Shown here piece after piece: positions 5,873 through 8,042 of a DNA stretch of 8,042 nt. The stretch is from contig JABMML010000044.1 of NCBI GenBank assembly GCA_013205585.1, forward strand, positions 1-8,042, read 5' to 3'. Under the pieces are notes generated by a model. That model was given only the letters and a program-made list of their open reading frames with translations, was not told the DNA's origin and ran no database searches. Made by a program: the position numbers and the translations under genes. This DNA is from Chitinophagaceae bacterium. Its GTDB lineage: Bacteria; Bacteroidota; Bacteroidia; Chitinophagales; Chitinophagaceae. Numbering within the stretch: the stretch's first letter is position 1; every line of letters starts with the position of its first letter.

Positions 5873-7026
5873 AAAGGGAAACTACTTACTAGTTTTACTT
5901 TTATTCCTTCTTTGGAAGATTTTCTAGCAGCTTCTATAATTTCAAGCACGTGTAAAGAATGCAGCACATTAATACTTGGCTCTATATTTTTAGATAAAGC
6001 GCCTGCTATGCGCGTAGCGCCTTCCTGCCATTGATATCCCTTATCATCTGTTTGAAGTACCTGAGGTGCTTCGGTCCAAGAATTATCTAAGACTAAACTT
6101 TTAGGTTCCCAATCATATCCAATCAATCGCATATTACCCTTGTCTCCAAAAATTTGAATACTATGTAATGTTTGGTTTTTGGCTTCATGCCCAAATGGGT
6201 CAAAATAATTAAATCCACACATGATATGGCTAATGACTCCATTATCATGTTCTAATAATATATGTGCATTGTCTTCTTCTTTTACTTGCACTATTCCTTT
6301 TTCATCAATCTCTCTTTCTTTATTTACAATACTAGTCATGGCCATCACCGATTTTGCGGGGCCTAATAATCCAGTAAGGGTAGCCATATTATAAACGCCT
6401 AAATCCGGCATGCTGCCACCCAATGGTTCATAAAAAAAAGAAGACCAAGTTGGACCCGTATGTCCATACTGTCCATGTGCACTGGCTAATTTTCCAAGCT
6501 TTCCTTCCTGAATAGTTTTACTCATAAATTCAAACTGTGGGCTAGTGACTACTGCAGGGGCGCCCCAAATACGCACACCTTTTAATTTAGCAAAGTCTAC
6601 TAATGCTTTTCCTTCTGCATAGGTATTCGCCAAAGGTTTTTCACTCCAAACATGCTTGCCTGCTTGCAGGGCAATTTTATTTAAGGCTCCATGCATTTGC
6701 ATATCCGTTAATGTCAACATTAAATCAAATGCATTTCCTTTTAATAAAGCATTAATATTATTATAAGTGCTAGCACCAATATTGTATTTTTTATTTTGTG
6801 CCTCTGCCCTGTCTTGTTTAATATCACAAAGACTTACTATTTTAACCAAGGGAGAACTTTGTAAATGAACAATATATCTATTGCTTACACTTCCACATCC
6901 AATAATGGCTACTTTAATTATTTTTTCGTCTGATGCCGCAAATAATTCCAAATTACTTAATAATAAAGCAGCAGAGGCCAGTGATGTTTTTTGTAAAAAA
7001 GCAGCTCTTGTTAATGAATCGTTCAT
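5860..7026 (-). CDS. Gfo/Idh/MocA-family NAD(P)-dependent oxidoreductase with signal-like N-terminus
   Basis: Members of this family oxidise or reduce sugars, inositols and related polyols with a tightly bound NAD(P). The protein has 388 residues. Residues 1-32 resemble an export signal: TRAAFLQKTS, then a hydrophobic stretch (LASAALLLSNLELFAA). The Rossmann domain starts at VAIIGCGSVSNRY (39-51), with GCG at 43-45 as the dinucleotide loop. The family catalytic-lysine motif EKP is at 129-131 (Lys130). The C-terminal substrate domain includes GGSMPDLGVYNM (203-214). Here Asp208 is kept, but the position where many family members have a catalytic His is Tyr212. The protein ends with the typical SLHVLEIIEAARKS helix (357-370). 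The leader resembles a Tat signal (S/T-R-R-x-F-L-K) with the second Arg replaced by Ala8, so Tat export is doubtful. The gene starts 23 bp after the amidohydrolase stop and is probably in the same operon. The substrate cannot be told from the sequence. Confidence 0.92.
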   Translation of the reverse strand: MNDSLTRAAFLQKTSLASAALLLSNLELFAASDEKIIKVAIIGCGSVSNRYIVHLQSSPLVKIVSLCDIKQDRAEAQNKKYNIGASTYNNINALLKGNAFDLMLTLTDMQMHGALNKIALQAGKHVWSEKPLANTYAEGKALVDFAKLKGVRIWGAPAVVTSPQFEFMSKTIQEGKLGKLASAHGQYGHTGPTWSSFFYEPLGGSMPDLGVYNMATLTGLLGPAKSVMAMTSIVNKEREIDEKGIVQVKEEDNAHILLEHDNGVISHIMCGFNYFDPFGHEAKNQTLHSIQIFGDKGNMRLIGYDWEPKSLVLDNSWTEAPQVLQTDDKGYQWQEGATRIAGALSKNIEPSINVLHSLHVLEIIEAARKSSKEGIKVKLVSSFPFPMV

Positions 7027-7049
7027 ACTTGAAAATTTAATAACTCAAT

Positions 7050-8042
7050 TTAAATAATTCTTTTGGAATTACTTTTGTTTTCTAATTGACCATTTGAATG
7101 TACGCCTTCTATTAAAACCACCCCTGGTTTTTTTCCTTTTTCAAAACTACCTAAGCCTTTTTCCATTTGTAAGGCGCGTGCCCCATTCATAGTCGCCCAG
7201 CCCAGCATTTCTGAAAGTGGAATGGTGGGGTTATGTTTTTGAATAGTTTTTAATTCATCCAATATATTTAAAGACCAATTACTTGCACAACTATCGGTAC
7301 CAATTACTATCTCAGCCCCATTTGCACGGAGTAATTCAATGGGTGGCATGGTTTTTTCAATGTACTGGTTCGCATTGGGACATAAACACCAAAAGCTATT
7401 GGGCATTTCTTTTTGAACAGCTTTAATATCCGAAGCACTGGTAAAACTATTATGTACTAAAATACTTCTTGCTGCTTTTTTAAAATAAGGAAGTACCGAT
7501 TGCAAACTACTAAGTCCTGTAGCTTCAAAAAAATCTAGCGATACTTTGGTTCTTTCATACATACCTAAAAAACTTCCTGTCTTTTTTTCAAAGAATTCAT
7601 TTTCATCCATCGTTTCTTGATTGTGCATGCTTATAGTATGCGCGCCAAAATAATTGGATAGTAATTTCCATAAATTAAAACTTACTGAATAAGGAGCATG
7701 TGGTACCAAGGAAGCGCGCACACAATTTTGTTCAAAAGCTTCCTGTATTTTTAATCCTGCATTTATTTTATCATCAGCACGTGTTGGATCTAAATCATAT
7801 AATTCAACAAAACTATAATAAGCTAGTTTGTGTTTTTGTTTTATACTAAGTGTATCAAGTGTATTGCAAATATCTCCCACTGCTACAATGCCATTATGAT
7901 ACATTTCATCTTCAGCCGAAATAATGGCCTGCTGAATAATTCCATCCTCTACTTTTCGCAAACCCACAATTTGTTTTACAAATTCTTGTAATCCTAAATG
8001 TGCAGGTATTATGCCCTTCATGTGTGATAGTTCTAAATGGCA
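7050..8042 (-). CDS. Metal-dependent amidohydrolase (aminofutalosine deaminase-like), 5' end missing
   Basis: The frame stays open to the right edge; residues C-H-L-E-L-S-H-M-K-G span the edge and the ATG at 8021. This is the end of the HxH metal motif (usually N-x-H-x-H-L-E-L-S-H), so that ATG is internal and the true start lies outside. Counting from it, the other metal and catalytic residues are His108 (VPHAPYSV), His133 (ISMHNQET, with Glu136), His190 (LVHNSF) and Asp243 (GTDSCASN). The WATMNGARAL segment (275-284) and the final beta-sandwich strand (PGVVLIEG) complete the cyclic amidohydrolase fold. The closest family I can recall is the aminofutalosine deaminases of the futalosine menaquinone pathway (Helicobacter pylori HP0267). 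They share the HAPYSV, LVHN and TD-x-x-x-SN-x-SL-x-x-LDEL patterns. Guanine- or cytosine-type deaminases or chlorohydrolases share much of this, so the substrate is open. The gene is followed after 23 bp by the oxidoreductase gene. Confidence 0.85.
   Translation of the reverse strand, partial: CHLELSHMKGIIPAHLGLQEFVKQIVGLRKVEDGIIQQAIISAEDEMYHNGIVAVGDICNTLDTLSIKQKHKLAYYSFVELYDLDPTRADDKINAGLKIQEAFEQNCVRASLVPHAPYSVSFNLWKLLSNYFGAHTISMHNQETMDENEFFEKKTGSFLGMYERTKVSLDFFEATGLSSLQSVLPYFKKAARSILVHNSFTSASDIKAVQKEMPNSFWCLCPNANQYIEKTMPPIELLRANGAEIVIGTDSCASNWSLNILDELKTIQKHNPTIPLSEMLGWATMNGARALQMEKGLGSFEKGKKPGVVLIEGVHSNGQLENKSNSKRII

Noticed and set aside
7027..7049. Possible promoter between the amidohydrolase and oxidoreductase genes
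   Set aside because: The 23-bp spacer is AT-rich but holds no TAnnTTTG or TTG-type element; co-transcription is simpler.
1..8042. A novel defence, mobile or secondary-metabolite system
   Set aside because: All larger genes belong to known housekeeping or general catabolic families. There are no transposases, integrases, nuclease-helicase combinations, CRISPR-like repeats or toxin-antitoxin pairs.

Overview
The window looks like ordinary chromosomal DNA from an AT-rich member of the Bacteroidota, most likely a Chitinophagales/Chitinophagaceae-type bacterium. The main reasons are a DUF4290-family gene directly upstream of murA, a MurA with Asp in place of the usual catalytic-loop Cys, start codons without Shine-Dalgarno sequences in A/T-rich leaders, and sequences resembling the Bacteroidota -7 promoter element (TAnnTTTG). 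This placement is inferred from gene content and sequence style; no 16S or other direct marker is present. I see no transposase, integrase, tRNA, rRNA, CRISPR array or phage gene, and no new multi-gene system.

Layout from left to right. Positions 1-867 (+) hold the 3' part of a serine carboxypeptidase-like (S10) gene. A strong symmetric hairpin at 888-929 then separates it from the convergent DUF4290-murA pair (2958 down to 956, minus strand). A 53-bp divergent intergenic region (2959-3011) carries promoter-like elements for both sides. From it runs the pheS-recO pair on the plus strand (3012-4793), giving phenylalanyl-tRNA synthetase alpha subunit and recombination mediator RecO. The 146-bp gap after recO is not empty: it contains a possible 30-residue single-membrane-helix protein on the minus strand (4798-4890) and an imperfect hairpin with a T-run (4901-4926). 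A lipoprotein glycerophosphodiester phosphodiesterase follows (4940-5839, +). It converges on a minus-strand pair made of a partial amidohydrolase (7050 to beyond the right edge) and a secreted-type Gfo/Idh/MocA oxidoreductase (5860-7026).

Most of these genes are housekeeping: peptidoglycan precursor synthesis (murA), translation (pheS) and recombination repair (recO). The rest look like catabolic or envelope enzymes: an exported peptidase, a lipid-headgroup phosphodiesterase, an oxidoreductase and a deaminase-type hydrolase. The most useful second-look items are the unannotated micro-ORF, the compact divergent promoter region with an apparently near-leaderless pheS start, the Cys-to-Asp MurA, the RGG/Asn-rich tail on the DUF4290 protein, the degenerate Tat-like signal on the oxidoreductase, and the resemblance of the amidohydrolase to aminofutalosine deaminases.
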